Of a stretch of 64,000 bases of DNA, positions 25,847 to 33,695 are shown piece by piece; positions within the stretch are counted from its first letter, which is position 1, and each line of letters begins with the position of its first letter. The DNA comes from Pseudoclavibacter terrae (GTDB taxonomy: Bacteria; Actinomycetota; Actinomycetes; Actinomycetales; Microbacteriaceae). A model generated the notes under the pieces. The model worked only from the letters and a program-made list of their open reading frames with translations, did not search any database and was not told the origin of the DNA. The stretch spans positions 1 through 64,000 of the forward strand of contig NZ_WBJX01000001.1 of assembly GCF_008831075.1 (NCBI RefSeq), given 5' to 3'. The translations under genes were made by a program, and so were the position numbers.

Positions 25847-27214
25847 GTGAACTCGAAGGCCTCAGGTCAACGGCGATCGCTTCGGCGCTCGATGCGTCTC
25901 TCTCCTGCGCAGGCGATCGTCGGCGGGTTCGGTGGAGCCAATGGCGTCGGTGCGGTGCTCCTCTGGCTCCCGATCTCCCGCAGCGATGGGACCTTCACGG
26001 ACCCCGTGGACGCGATCTTCACCGCCACTTCCGCGCTCTGCGTGACCGGGCTGACGGTCGTCGACACGGCCGTGCACTGGAGTCCCTTCGGGTTGGCAGT
26101 GATCTTGGCTCTCATTCAGATGGGGGGCCTCGGCATCATGCTTCTGGCCGCCCTCGTCGGGTTGCTGCTCGCGCGGAAGCTCTCACTGGCGTCTCGCCTG
26201 AACACCATGACCGAGGCGAAGTCGACCGGCGGGTACAGCGTGAAGCGAGTCGCGACCGGCATCCTCTTCACGTCGCTCACCATAGAAGCAGTCACCGCGG
26301 TGGCGCTGTTCTTCCGCTTCCTCCTTGGATATGGCTACTCTCCCGGCGAGGCTGCCTGGAACGCGGTCTTCCACGCGATCTCATCCTTCAACAACGCCGG
26401 ATTCGCGCTCTTCAGCGACAACATGATCGGCTTCGTCGCAGATCCCTGGATCTGCCTGCCGATGTGCGCGGCGATCATTCTGGGTGGTCTCGGCTTCCCG
26501 GTGCTCGTGCAGCTGCGCCGCGAGCTGAAGACCCCGCTTCATTGGACGATGAACACTCGGATCGTCGTGACGGGAACTCTGGTGCTCCTCCTGATGGGGA
26601 CGGCATACATCACCGCCATCGAATGGAACAACCCGAGCACGCTCGGCTCCGCTGATCCTGCGACGCGCGTCCTCGCCGGGTTCTTTCACGCCGTGCAGGT
26701 TCGAACGGCTGGCTTCAATTCGATCGACATCGGGCAGATGCACGACGAGACGCTGCTGGGTATGGATGTGCTGATGTTCATCGGCGGCGGCCCGGCAGGG
26801 ACGGCGGGCGGAATCAAGATCACGACATTCGCAGTCCTCTTGTTCATCGTATGGACGGAACTTCGAGGTGGTACCGCCGTCAACGTATTCGGCAAGCGAC
26901 TCTCGCGCGCCGTGCACCGCGAAGCCATCTCGGTTGCGCTCATCTCCATCGCGGCCGTCATGGGCGGAACCATTGCGATCCTCGCTTCCACCGACTTCGA
27001 CCTTGACGCGGTTCTGTTCGAAGCTGTTTCCGCGTTCGCGACGGTCGGCCTCTCGACGGGCATCACGCCCCAATTGGACGCGGGCGCGAAGCTCATCCTC
27101 GTGGCCCTCATGTTCCTCGGTCGAATCGGCCCGTTGACGTTGGGTTCCGCGCTCGCGCTCCGCGACCGTCGAGTCGCCTACGAACTTCCCAAAGAACGCC
27201 CTGCCATCGGCTGA
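25847..27214 (+). CDS. ktrB: Potassium uptake membrane subunit (TrkH/KtrB family)
   Basis: 455 aa. All four pore loops of the SKT superfamily are visible with their filter glycines: ALCVTGLTV, SSFNNAGFAL, VRTAGFNS and SAFATVGLSTG; GGPAGTAGGIKITT is the gating-loop region of TM8. It is the K+-translocating subunit and sits in the cytoplasmic membrane. GTG start at 25847. Directly followed, 26 bp later, by its RCK regulatory subunit. Length suits KtrB rather than the longer TrkH. Confidence 0.92.
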   Translation: MNSKASGQRRSLRRSMRLSPAQAIVGGFGGANGVGAVLLWLPISRSDGTFTDPVDAIFTATSALCVTGLTVVDTAVHWSPFGLAVILALIQMGGLGIMLLAALVGLLLARKLSLASRLNTMTEAKSTGGYSVKRVATGILFTSLTIEAVTAVALFFRFLLGYGYSPGEAAWNAVFHAISSFNNAGFALFSDNMIGFVADPWICLPMCAAIILGGLGFPVLVQLRRELKTPLHWTMNTRIVVTGTLVLLLMGTAYITAIEWNNPSTLGSADPATRVLAGFFHAVQVRTAGFNSIDIGQMHDETLLGMDVLMFIGGGPAGTAGGIKITTFAVLLFIVWTELRGGTAVNVFGKRLSRAVHREAISVALISIAAVMGGTIAILASTDFDLDAVLFEAVSAFATVGLSTGITPQLDAGAKLILVALMFLGRIGPLTLGSALALRDRRVAYELPKERPAIG

Positions 27215-27240
27215 CGCCAGACAACGAAACGGACACGGAT

Positions 27241-27936
27241 ATGGTCAAGTTCCTCTCATTCGGCGACAACTCGCACCGCATCGCCGAAGCCGATTCAGTC
27301 GCCGTCATCGGCCTCGGAAGGTTCGGCAGTTCACTCGCGCTAGAGCTCATGGCCTCCGGCACCGAGGTGCTCGGTATCGACGCCAATGAAGAGGTCGTCC
27401 AGGACCACAACGCTCGGCTCACTCAGGTGGTCCGTGCGGATGCCACGAAGGAGGAAGTGCTCCGCCAACTCGCGATAGACGAGTTCGATCGCGCGGTGGT
27501 GGCTATCGGCCACGACATCAAGGCATCGATCCTCGTGGCTTCGCTGCTGCTTCAGCTGAAAGTTCCGGTCATCTGGGCGAAGGCGCTCGACGAGCAGCAC
27601 GGCCGCATTCTCGAGCAGCTCGGTGTGCAGCACGTCGTCTACCCGGAGAAGGACATGGGCAGGCGGGTTGCGCACCTGGTGCGAGGAGCAGCCGCAGACT
27701 ATCTGGAGTTGGAGCCGGGGTTCGCGATCATCAAGACGGGCGTGCCCTCAGAGCTCCACGGCCGTCCCCTCGGCGAGACGGACCTGCGGCAGCGTCACGG
27801 GGTGACGGTGGCGGCGCATCGGCGCCCGCAAGGCTCCTGGAAGACCGCCGACAACAGCACCGTGCTCGGTGTGAAGGAGACGATCCTCGTCATCGGGCAG
27901 ACCCGCGAGGTCGAGGCGTTCGCGCAGTTGCGCTGA
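27241..27936 (+). CDS. ktrA: Potassium uptake regulatory subunit (KtrA/TrkA, RCK domains)
   Basis: 231 aa. An N-terminal RCK_N Rossmann domain (VIGLGRFGSSLALELM at about 22-37, with the acidic GIDANEE nucleotide-ribose position) is followed by a RCK_C domain (about 145-231). It forms a cytoplasmic octameric ring that gates the adjacent KtrB pore in response to ATP/ADP or cyclic di-AMP (family knowledge). Co-transcribed with ktrB. Ends 36 bp before the convergent small protein gene. Confidence 0.92.
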   Translation: MVKFLSFGDNSHRIAEADSVAVIGLGRFGSSLALELMASGTEVLGIDANEEVVQDHNARLTQVVRADATKEEVLRQLAIDEFDRAVVAIGHDIKASILVASLLLQLKVPVIWAKALDEQHGRILEQLGVQHVVYPEKDMGRRVAHLVRGAAADYLELEPGFAIIKTGVPSELHGRPLGETDLRQRHGVTVAAHRRPQGSWKTADNSTVLGVKETILVIGQTREVEAFAQLR

Positions 27937-27972
27937 GACGCGTCGTCGGCGCAGAAGGCGCGAAGAGGTCCG

Positions 27973-28230
27973 TCAGAGGCGGGCGGCGCCCTCGATCGCG
28001 TCGCGCCCCGACTCTCGCGACTCGAACGCGCCGAGGAAGGTGCCCTGGCCGTCATGGGCGCGGAACTCTCCCTGGACGAGCTCGACGAACCCGGCGAAGT
28101 CGTCGCCCGTCGGGGTCTCGCGCATGGCCACCCAGAGCCCGTTCGCGGGGGAGAGCCAGCGCAGTCGGCGAGGGTTCGCCTCTACTGCCGACTGGGGTGT
28201 CGACGGTCGGGGGATCTCGAGCAGGCTCAT
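27973..28230 (-). CDS. Small hypothetical protein
   Basis: 85 aa, soluble, starting MSLLEIPRPSTPQ. The segment RLRWLSPANGLWVAM...GFVELVQGEFRAHDGQGTFLGAFES reads like a small beta-rich domain. GAGGAACCCC before the ATG supports the start. Its promoter region contains an AT-rich stretch with TTAGGTTAG, half of a DtxR/IdeR iron box. Function unknown. Confidence 0.65.
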   Translation of the reverse strand: MSLLEIPRPSTPQSAVEANPRRLRWLSPANGLWVAMRETPTGDDFAGFVELVQGEFRAHDGQGTFLGAFESRESGRDAIEGAARL

Positions 28231-28264
28231 GGGGTTCCTCGGTTCGAAGTGGCGGGTGGGATAG

Positions 28265-28283
28265 TTAGGTTAGCTAGCTATTC
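28265..28283. promoter_or_regulatory. AT-rich promoter segment with an iron-box half-site
   Basis: TTAGGTTAGC matches the first ten bases of the DtxR/IdeR consensus, but the second half diverges; a 10-bp palindrome TAGCTAGCTA overlaps it. It lies 35 bp upstream of the ATG at 28230. Candidate operator or simply the promoter core. Confidence 0.25.
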
Positions 28284-28324
28284 CTGAGAGCGGGCATAGG
28301 GGTGTCTGAGGGCGGTGCTGCGGG

Positions 28325-29125
28325 TCAGGCGACGGCGTCGGGGGACTCGGGGAGCGTCTGTCCGCCGTCGACGACGATCGTCTGACCGGTGATGAACGCG
28401 GCTTCCCTGCTCGCGAGGAACGCCGCCGCGAAGCCGATCTCCTCCGCGCGGCCCAGTCTCCGCAGTGGCACGGCCGACGTCATCGACGCGAGGTAGTGCT
28501 CGCCCATCTCCTCGAGTCCAGCCGACTCGACGTTGCCCGGCAGTACCGCGTTGACGGTGATCGCGTGCTTCGCGAGCTCGATGGCCGCCGAGCGCATGAA
28601 GCCCAGCTGGGCTGCCTTGGACGCGCCGTAGTGCGACCACCCGGGGTAGCCGGTGATGGGGCCCGTGATGGATGAGGTCACGACGACCCGGCCGCGTCCC
28701 GATTCCTTGAGCGCGGGCAGGCACGCCTGGACGGCGTAGATCGTTCCCTTCACGTTCGTGTCGAGCACCTCGTCGAGCTGTGCGGGCGTCATCGTGGCGA
28801 GTTCGGCCTGCGGGAAGATCCCCGCGTTGGCGCACAGCACATCGATACCGCCGAACACGCTGGTGACGGATGCGGCCAAGGCGTGGCAGGACTCCGGGTC
28901 GGCCACGTCGACCGTGAGGCCGACCACGCGCCCTGGGGCCTCTGACCCCGCAAGCTCTTCGAGCGCCGCGACGGCCGCATCCACTCCCAGTCGGGAGCGG
29001 CCGGCGACGGCGACGCGCGCGCCCGCCTGCACGAACACAGCCGCGATGCCGAAGCCAATGCCCTTGGTGCCCCCGGTGACGACGACGCGGGTGTCGGACA
29101 GGTCGAAGAGCGGTGCAGCTGGCAT
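28325..29125 (-). CDS. Short-chain dehydrogenase/reductase, FabG-like
   Basis: 266 aa. Cofactor motif TGGTKGIGFGIA, NAG motif CANAGIF, catalytic Ser at TSSIT, and Tyr/Lys in YGASKAAQ; C-terminal GQTIVVDGGQ is the usual FabG-type end. ATG at 29125 chosen at MPAAPLFDL with GAAAGGCG upstream; an in-frame ATG 13 codons earlier is less likely. Upstream, at 29213-29229, lies a 17-bp motif repeated before the glutamine synthetase operon. Substrate unknown. Confidence 0.85.
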   Translation of the reverse strand: MPAAPLFDLSDTRVVVTGGTKGIGFGIAAVFVQAGARVAVAGRSRLGVDAAVAALEELAGSEAPGRVVGLTVDVADPESCHALAASVTSVFGGIDVLCANAGIFPQAELATMTPAQLDEVLDTNVKGTIYAVQACLPALKESGRGRVVVTSSITGPITGYPGWSHYGASKAAQLGFMRSAAIELAKHAITVNAVLPGNVESAGLEEMGEHYLASMTSAVPLRRLGRAEEIGFAAAFLASREAAFITGQTIVVDGGQTLPESPDAVA

Positions 29126-29212
29126 GGGGCGCCTTTCGTGGATGGGTGGGTGCGCCCATTCCATCGCGACGAGTGGCTGCTGCGGCCGGTGCGAAACCTC
29201 CCCGCGATTGCT

Positions 29213-29229
29213 CGTAACCCAGTGTTTAC
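29213..29229. promoter_or_regulatory. 17-bp motif CGTAACCCAGTGTTTAC, copy 1
   Basis: Identical to the sequence at 30466-30482. Contains the dyad GTAA-N8-TTAC. Located 88 bp upstream of the SDR start, in the gap after the aldo/keto reductase stop. Likely a shared regulator-binding site. Confidence 0.55.
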
Positions 29230-29243
29230 GCCGAGCCGCGCCG

Positions 29244-30212
29244 TCACCACCAGAAGGGCGGCTGGGTGACGTACGGCGCTTCGAGCCGCGCCACCTCGTC
29301 GTCGGTGAGCGTCAGCTCGAGCGCGGCGACGGCGTCGTCGAGGTGCTTGGCCTTCGTCGCGCCCACGATGGGCGCGGCCACCGCGGGATTGCGCAGCACC
29401 CAGGCGAGCGCGACCCGCGCCATCGGCACCTGCCGTTCTGCGGCGACCTGCTCGACGACATCGATGATCGGACCATCGGTGTCGGTGTCGAACGCCTTCG
29501 CGACCGTGTCGACCTCGGCGCGCGACGACGATTCGCCGCGTGGGCGAGTCAGGCGCCCCTTGCCGTTCGGCGAGTAGGGCACGAGGCCGACTCCCATGTC
29601 GGCGCACATGGGGATCATCTCCCGCTCCTCCTCGCGCTTCAGCAGGTTGTACTGGTCTTGCATGGCGACGAAGGGTGTCCATCCGCCGACCGCCGCGGCC
29701 TGCTGCAGCTTCGCGAACTGCCACGCGTACATGGACGATGCGCCGAGGTAGCGCACCTTGCCGGCGCGCACGAGGTCGTCGAGCGCCTGCATCGTCTCCT
29801 CGACCGGGGTCGCGTCGTCGAAGCGGTGGATGTAGAGCACGTCGATGTGGTCGGTTCCGAGCCGTTCGAGGGAGGCATGCGCCTGCTCGAGGATCGCCTT
29901 CCGGGACAGGCCGGAACCGCCCGGGCCGTCGTGCATCTTGCCGGAGAGCTTCGTCGCGAGCACGATGTCTTCGCGTCGGCTGAAGCGGCGCATCGCGCGG
30001 CCGATGATCTCCTCGCTGGTGCCCTGCTGGTAGACGTTCGCGGTGTCCCAGAAGGTGATGCCGAGCTCCACTGCTTGGCGAAGCAGTGGAGCGGCGGTCT
30101 CGTCGTCGAGGGTCCAGCTGTGCAGGCCGCGATTCGGGTCGCCGAAGCTCATGCAGCCGAGGGCGAGGCGGCTGACGCGGAGGCCGGTTCGGCCGAGGTT
30201 CGTGTACTCCAT
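29244..30212 (-). CDS. Aldo/keto reductase
   Basis: 322 aa TIM-barrel oxidoreductase. MEYTNLGRTGLRVSRLALGCM is the standard AKR opening; catalytic residues appear in DTANVYQQGTSEE (Asp, Tyr), LATKLSGK (Lys) and YIHRFD (His). The NADPH-binding C-terminus has VGATKAKHLDDAV. Family members reduce aldehydes or ketones with NADPH. ATG at 30212 fits the family start but lacks a Shine-Dalgarno. Divergent from the glutamine synthetase gene. Confidence 0.88.
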   Translation of the reverse strand: MEYTNLGRTGLRVSRLALGCMSFGDPNRGLHSWTLDDETAAPLLRQAVELGITFWDTANVYQQGTSEEIIGRAMRRFSRREDIVLATKLSGKMHDGPGGSGLSRKAILEQAHASLERLGTDHIDVLYIHRFDDATPVEETMQALDDLVRAGKVRYLGASSMYAWQFAKLQQAAAVGGWTPFVAMQDQYNLLKREEEREMIPMCADMGVGLVPYSPNGKGRLTRPRGESSSRAEVDTVAKAFDTDTDGPIIDVVEQVAAERQVPMARVALAWVLRNPAVAAPIVGATKAKHLDDAVAALELTLTDDEVARLEAPYVTQPPFWW

Positions 30213-30305
30213 GTCAGGAGCGTATGGCGGACCACCGACATCGAGGGAGTTCCTGCGAGTACCCGTTACGCGATGCCCGGCTTGCTGGCTCTTCCCACCC
30301 GACGA

Positions 30306-30396
30306 CAGACCTGGGGGTTGTGCAGGTGAAGGCACGCGCGGAGATGTGCAACTGCGAGGTCTGCGGATGTGGCTTCGCCAGACCTGGGGGTTGTGC
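30306..30396. repeat. Pair of 18-bp direct repeats
   Basis: CAGACCTGGGGGTTGTGC occurs perfectly at 30306-30323 and 30379-30396. The second copy also pairs with AGGTCTG at 30354-30360 to form a short hairpin. Could be regulator sites or a small duplication. Confidence 0.55.
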
Positions 30397-30465
30397 CTGC
30401 CTTTCGGCGGGCACGGGTGCGCAAGGGCAATGTCTGCGCGCCGCCGCGCGCGCCGGCTCCCCCGC

Positions 30466-30482
30466 CGTAACCCAGTGTTTAC
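30466..30482. promoter_or_regulatory. 17-bp motif CGTAACCCAGTGTTTAC, copy 2
   Basis: Second exact copy, about 90 bp upstream of the glutamine synthetase ATG. GTAAC-N6-TTTAC resembles, but does not match, the actinobacterial GlnR consensus (GTnAC-N6-GAAAC). A further GTTTC...GTAAC pair lies at 30532-30548. Confidence 0.5.
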
Positions 30483-30572
30483 AGGGGCGAACGCTCTGGA
30501 AACATCCGTCTGTCTACTATTGGCGAACAAGGTTTCATGTCAGGTAACATCAACAACATGCGGGAGACGACC

Positions 30573-31976
30573 ATGACGCAACTAGCCCCCAAGCTGGTCG
30601 AGGCCACCCCACCAAGCGGGGACAGCCTCGCGACCGGCGACCGCATCACGCTCCGCGACCTCGCGCGGGCGCACGGCGTGAACTTCATCCTCGCCACCTT
30701 CGTCGACCTCAACGGGAAGCCGTGCGCGAAGCTCGTCCCGACCTCAGCGGCCGACGAGCTCGAAGCGGGCGCCCTCGGATTCGCGGGCTTCGCCGCCGGC
30801 CTCATCGGCCAGGAGCAGCACGACCCCGACCTCATCGCGATCCCCGACCTCGACTCGTTCACGCCGCTGCCGTTCGTCCGCGAAGGCCTCGCGCTCGTGC
30901 ACTGCGACCCGCACGTCAACGGCCAGCCGTGGCCGTACGCGCCCCGCAACATCCTGAAGCGCGCCATCGCCGAACTCGCCACGCGCGGCATGACAGCCAA
31001 GGTCGGCGCCGAGGTCGAGTACTTCCTCGTCGACCGTGCCGACGACGGCACCCTCGCCCCGGCCGACAAGCGCGACAACGGCCCGCGCCCCTGCTACGAC
31101 GCCCGCGGCGTGACGCGGATGTACGACCACCTCGCAGCTGTCTCGACCGCCATCAACTCGCTCGGCTGGGGCAACTACGCCAACGACCACGAGGACGGCG
31201 CCGGCCAGTTCGAGCAGAACTTCGACTACGCCGACGCCCTCACCACCGCCGACCGGGTCATCACGCTCCGCTACATCCTCAACGTGCTCGCCGAAGAGCG
31301 CGGCATGACGGCCACGTTCATGCCCAAGCCCTTCACTGACCGAACGGGAACAGGCCTGCACCTGCACCTCTCCCTCTGGAGCGAACAGGACGAGCCGCTC
31401 TTCCCGGCGACGGCGGCCGCCGACGTCGAAGCGGATGCGCGCGGCCTCGGCCTCTCGCCCGTCGCGTACGGCTTCGTCGCGGGCCTCCTCGAGCACGCGC
31501 CCGCATTGCAGGCGTTCCTCGCACCCTCGGTGAACTCGTACAAGCGCATCGGCACGGCGACGTCGAGCTCCGGGGCGACCTGGTCGCCTCGCAAGGCGTC
31601 ATACGGCGGCAACGACCGCACGCACATGGTGCGGGTGCCGGACAACAAGCGCGTCGAGCTCCGTTCAGGTGACGGCGCCGCCAACCCCTACCTCGCGGTC
31701 GCCACGTCGATCATGGCGGGCATCGACGGCATCGACAACAGCATCGACCCGGGCAACCCGTCGGGGCCAGGGCAGGCACCGGAGGGCGCCGCCGTGCTCC
31801 CCGCAACGCTCCTCCACGCCGTCGAAGCGCTCCGCCACGACCCCGTGATCCTCGCCAGCCTCAGCGGCGACGAAGCCACCGGCCGCTACTTCGCCGACGC
31901 CAAGGAGACCGAGTTCCTCACCTGGCACGCCCAGGTCAGCAACTGGGAGCTCGACACCTACCTCACCGCCTTCTAA
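30573..31976 (+). CDS. glnT: Type III-like glutamine synthetase (GlnT / gamma-glutamylmethylamide synthetase family)
   Basis: 467 aa. Beta-grasp N-domain, then the catalytic domain with KVGAEVEYFLV (metal-binding Glu), GAGQFEQNF, TGTGLHLHLSLW and RVELRSGDGAANPY. These patterns match the GlnT branch, found with split glutamate-synthase genes, rather than housekeeping GlnA. It ligates glutamate with ammonia or a primary amine using ATP. ATG at 30573 chosen for GGGAG 7 bases upstream; ATGs at 30537 and 30558 are alternatives. It leads an operon with the three GOGAT-like genes. In that setting GMAS, the first enzyme of the N-methylglutamate pathway of methylamine use, is one candidate function. 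Confidence 0.85.
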   Translation: MTQLAPKLVEATPPSGDSLATGDRITLRDLARAHGVNFILATFVDLNGKPCAKLVPTSAADELEAGALGFAGFAAGLIGQEQHDPDLIAIPDLDSFTPLPFVREGLALVHCDPHVNGQPWPYAPRNILKRAIAELATRGMTAKVGAEVEYFLVDRADDGTLAPADKRDNGPRPCYDARGVTRMYDHLAAVSTAINSLGWGNYANDHEDGAGQFEQNFDYADALTTADRVITLRYILNVLAEERGMTATFMPKPFTDRTGTGLHLHLSLWSEQDEPLFPATAAADVEADARGLGLSPVAYGFVAGLLEHAPALQAFLAPSVNSYKRIGTATSSSGATWSPRKASYGGNDRTHMVRVPDNKRVELRSGDGAANPYLAVATSIMAGIDGIDNSIDPGNPSGPGQAPEGAAVLPATLLHAVEALRHDPVILASLSGDEATGRYFADAKETEFLTWHAQVSNWELDTYLTAF

Positions 31977-32028
31977 CCGCCCGCATCCAGAAGCCAGACC
32001 AGCTCACCCCTTCGAAAGGACCACGCCC

Positions 32029-32937
32029 GTGTGTGGAATCGCCGCGCTGCAGTTGCGCAACCCCCAGCTCAGGCCGCAGATGGGCGACCTGCTCTCGACC
32101 ATGCTGTGCGAGATGGTCGACCGCGGACCCGACTCCGCCGGCCTCGCCGTCTACGACAACCCCGACCTCACCGGCAGTGCGGCGTCGACCCTCAGCCTCC
32201 TCGGCGGCACCCAGCTGCTCACCGCAGAAGAGCTGACGGCAGAGCTCGAGCGCACCCTCCCAGCAGGCGCCACCCCCAAGGTCTCCGTCGTCGGCGACAC
32301 GACGCTCGTCAGCGGGGAGCTGTCGACGAGCATCCTCGCGGATGCGGTCAGCGCCGCCCTCCCGACCGCCACCATCATCGGCCGCGGCGGCCACCTCGCC
32401 GTCATGAAGAGCGTCGGCAACCCCATGGATGTCGCCTCCAACCACGGCCTGGAATCGATGTCCGGCAGCCAGGGTGTCTCCCACACCCGCATGGCCACCG
32501 AGTCGGCAGTGACCGCCGGCGGCACGCATCCGTTCGCCGTCGCCGACGACCTGTGCCTCGTGCACAACGGCTCCTTCTCGAACCACGCGTCCATCCGCCG
32601 CGAGCTCAAGCGCACAGGCGTGCAGTTCGACTCCGAGAACGACACCGAGGTCGGCGCCCGCTACATCGCCTCCCGCCTCGAACAGGGCGACACCCTCGAG
32701 GAAGCCCTCATCAACCTCGGCGACGTCTTCGACGGCTTCTACACGCTCGTCGTCACCACCGCCGACAGCATGGCCATCGTGCGCGACCCCATCGCCTGCA
32801 AGCCCGCCATCGTCGCCGTCACCGACGACTACGTGGCCATGGCCTCCGAGTACCGCGCCCTCGCGCAGCTCCCCGGCATCGAATCGGCCGACATCTTCGA
32901 ACCAGTCCCCGGAAAGGTCTACACGTGGTCACTCTAG
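32029..32937 (+). CDS. Class II glutamine amidotransferase, GltB N-terminal-like subunit (MgsA/GlxB type)
   Basis: 302 aa. GTG start gives M-C-G-I, placing the N-terminal nucleophile cysteine at residue 2 as in Ntn amidotransferases. GVSHTRMATES and LVHNGSFSNH are the glutamine-site loops. It would release ammonia, or methylamine from a gamma-glutamyl amide, for transfer by the partner subunits. In MgsABC and GlxBCD systems the glutamate synthase is split into exactly these three proteins. AAAGGA precedes the GTG. Overlaps the next gene by 13 bp. Confidence 0.85.
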   Translation: MCGIAALQLRNPQLRPQMGDLLSTMLCEMVDRGPDSAGLAVYDNPDLTGSAASTLSLLGGTQLLTAEELTAELERTLPAGATPKVSVVGDTTLVSGELSTSILADAVSAALPTATIIGRGGHLAVMKSVGNPMDVASNHGLESMSGSQGVSHTRMATESAVTAGGTHPFAVADDLCLVHNGSFSNHASIRRELKRTGVQFDSENDTEVGARYIASRLEQGDTLEEALINLGDVFDGFYTLVVTTADSMAIVRDPIACKPAIVAVTDDYVAMASEYRALAQLPGIESADIFEPVPGKVYTWSL

Positions 32938-33674
32938 ACAGCACCCAGTACGCGGCAGCCCCAGCGGCTGCGCCCGCCCCCACGTCGCCTCCGGCGGCGG
33001 CCAGCATCACCACAATCGACCTCGCCGGGCAGGATGTGCGGGTCGTGAACGCGGCAGTGCAGACGGCCGAAGACGGAACCAGGTGGCGCATCCAGCACCC
33101 CGCCGGCAAGCACAACGTGGCAGTCGGCATCACCTCCGCCATCGACGTCACGATCGACGGACACGTCGGCTACTACGCCGCCGGGATGCACCAGCAGGGC
33201 TCCGTCACGATCAACGGCAACGCCGGCGTCGGGCTCGCCGAGAACATCATGAGCGGCACCGTGCACGTCACGGGCGACGCCTCCCAGTCGGCGGCCGCCA
33301 CCGGCCACGGCGGACTCGTCGTCATCGACGGCAACGCGGGAGCCCGCTGCGGCATCTCCATGAAGGGCGTGGACATCGTCGTGGGCGGCAGCATCGGCCA
33401 CATGTCGGCGTTCATGGCGCAGGCCGGACGCCTCGTCGTGTGCGGCGACGCGGGCGAGGCCCTCGGCGACTCCATCTACGAGACACGCATCTACGTGCAG
33501 GGCACCGTCGAATCGCTCGGCGCCGACTGCATCGAGAAGCCCATGCGCGACGAGCACCTCGCTGAACTCGCCGAGCTGCTGCTCGCCGCCGGCCGCGACG
33601 ACGACCCCGCAGCATTCAATCGCTACGGCTCGGCCCGCAAGCTCTACCACTTCAACGTCGACAACGCCTACTAG
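32925..33674 (+). CDS. GXGXG-domain subunit of split glutamate synthase (MgsB/GlxC type)
   Basis: 249 aa right-handed beta-helix (GltB C-terminal GXGXG domain), visible as repeated turns: GHVGYYAAGM, GNAGVGLAENIM, GNAGARCGISMKG, GSIGHMSAFM and GDAGEALGDSIYE. An A/P-rich N-terminal tail of about 30 residues precedes it. Structural linker between amidotransferase and FMN domains in glutamate synthases. GTG start at 32925 after GGAAAGG, inside the preceding gene's end, indicating coupled translation. Confidence 0.84.
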   Translation: MVTLDSTQYAAAPAAAPAPTSPPAAASITTIDLAGQDVRVVNAAVQTAEDGTRWRIQHPAGKHNVAVGITSAIDVTIDGHVGYYAAGMHQQGSVTINGNAGVGLAENIMSGTVHVTGDASQSAAATGHGGLVVIDGNAGARCGISMKGVDIVVGGSIGHMSAFMAQAGRLVVCGDAGEALGDSIYETRIYVQGTVESLGADCIEKPMRDEHLAELAELLLAAGRDDDPAAFNRYGSARKLYHFNVDNAY

Positions 33675-33695
33675 GCCGAGCAGAGAGAGCCAGCC

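Larger units (their letters stand above)
30213..30572. other. Divergent intergenic region with repeats
   Basis: 360 bp between the aldo/keto reductase and glutamine synthetase starts. It contains an 18-bp direct repeat CAGACCTGGGGGTTGTGC at 30306-30323 and 30379-30396 (73 bp apart), an AGGTCTG/CAGACCT inverted pair, and the second copy of the 17-bp motif. No credible gene. Confidence 0.6.
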
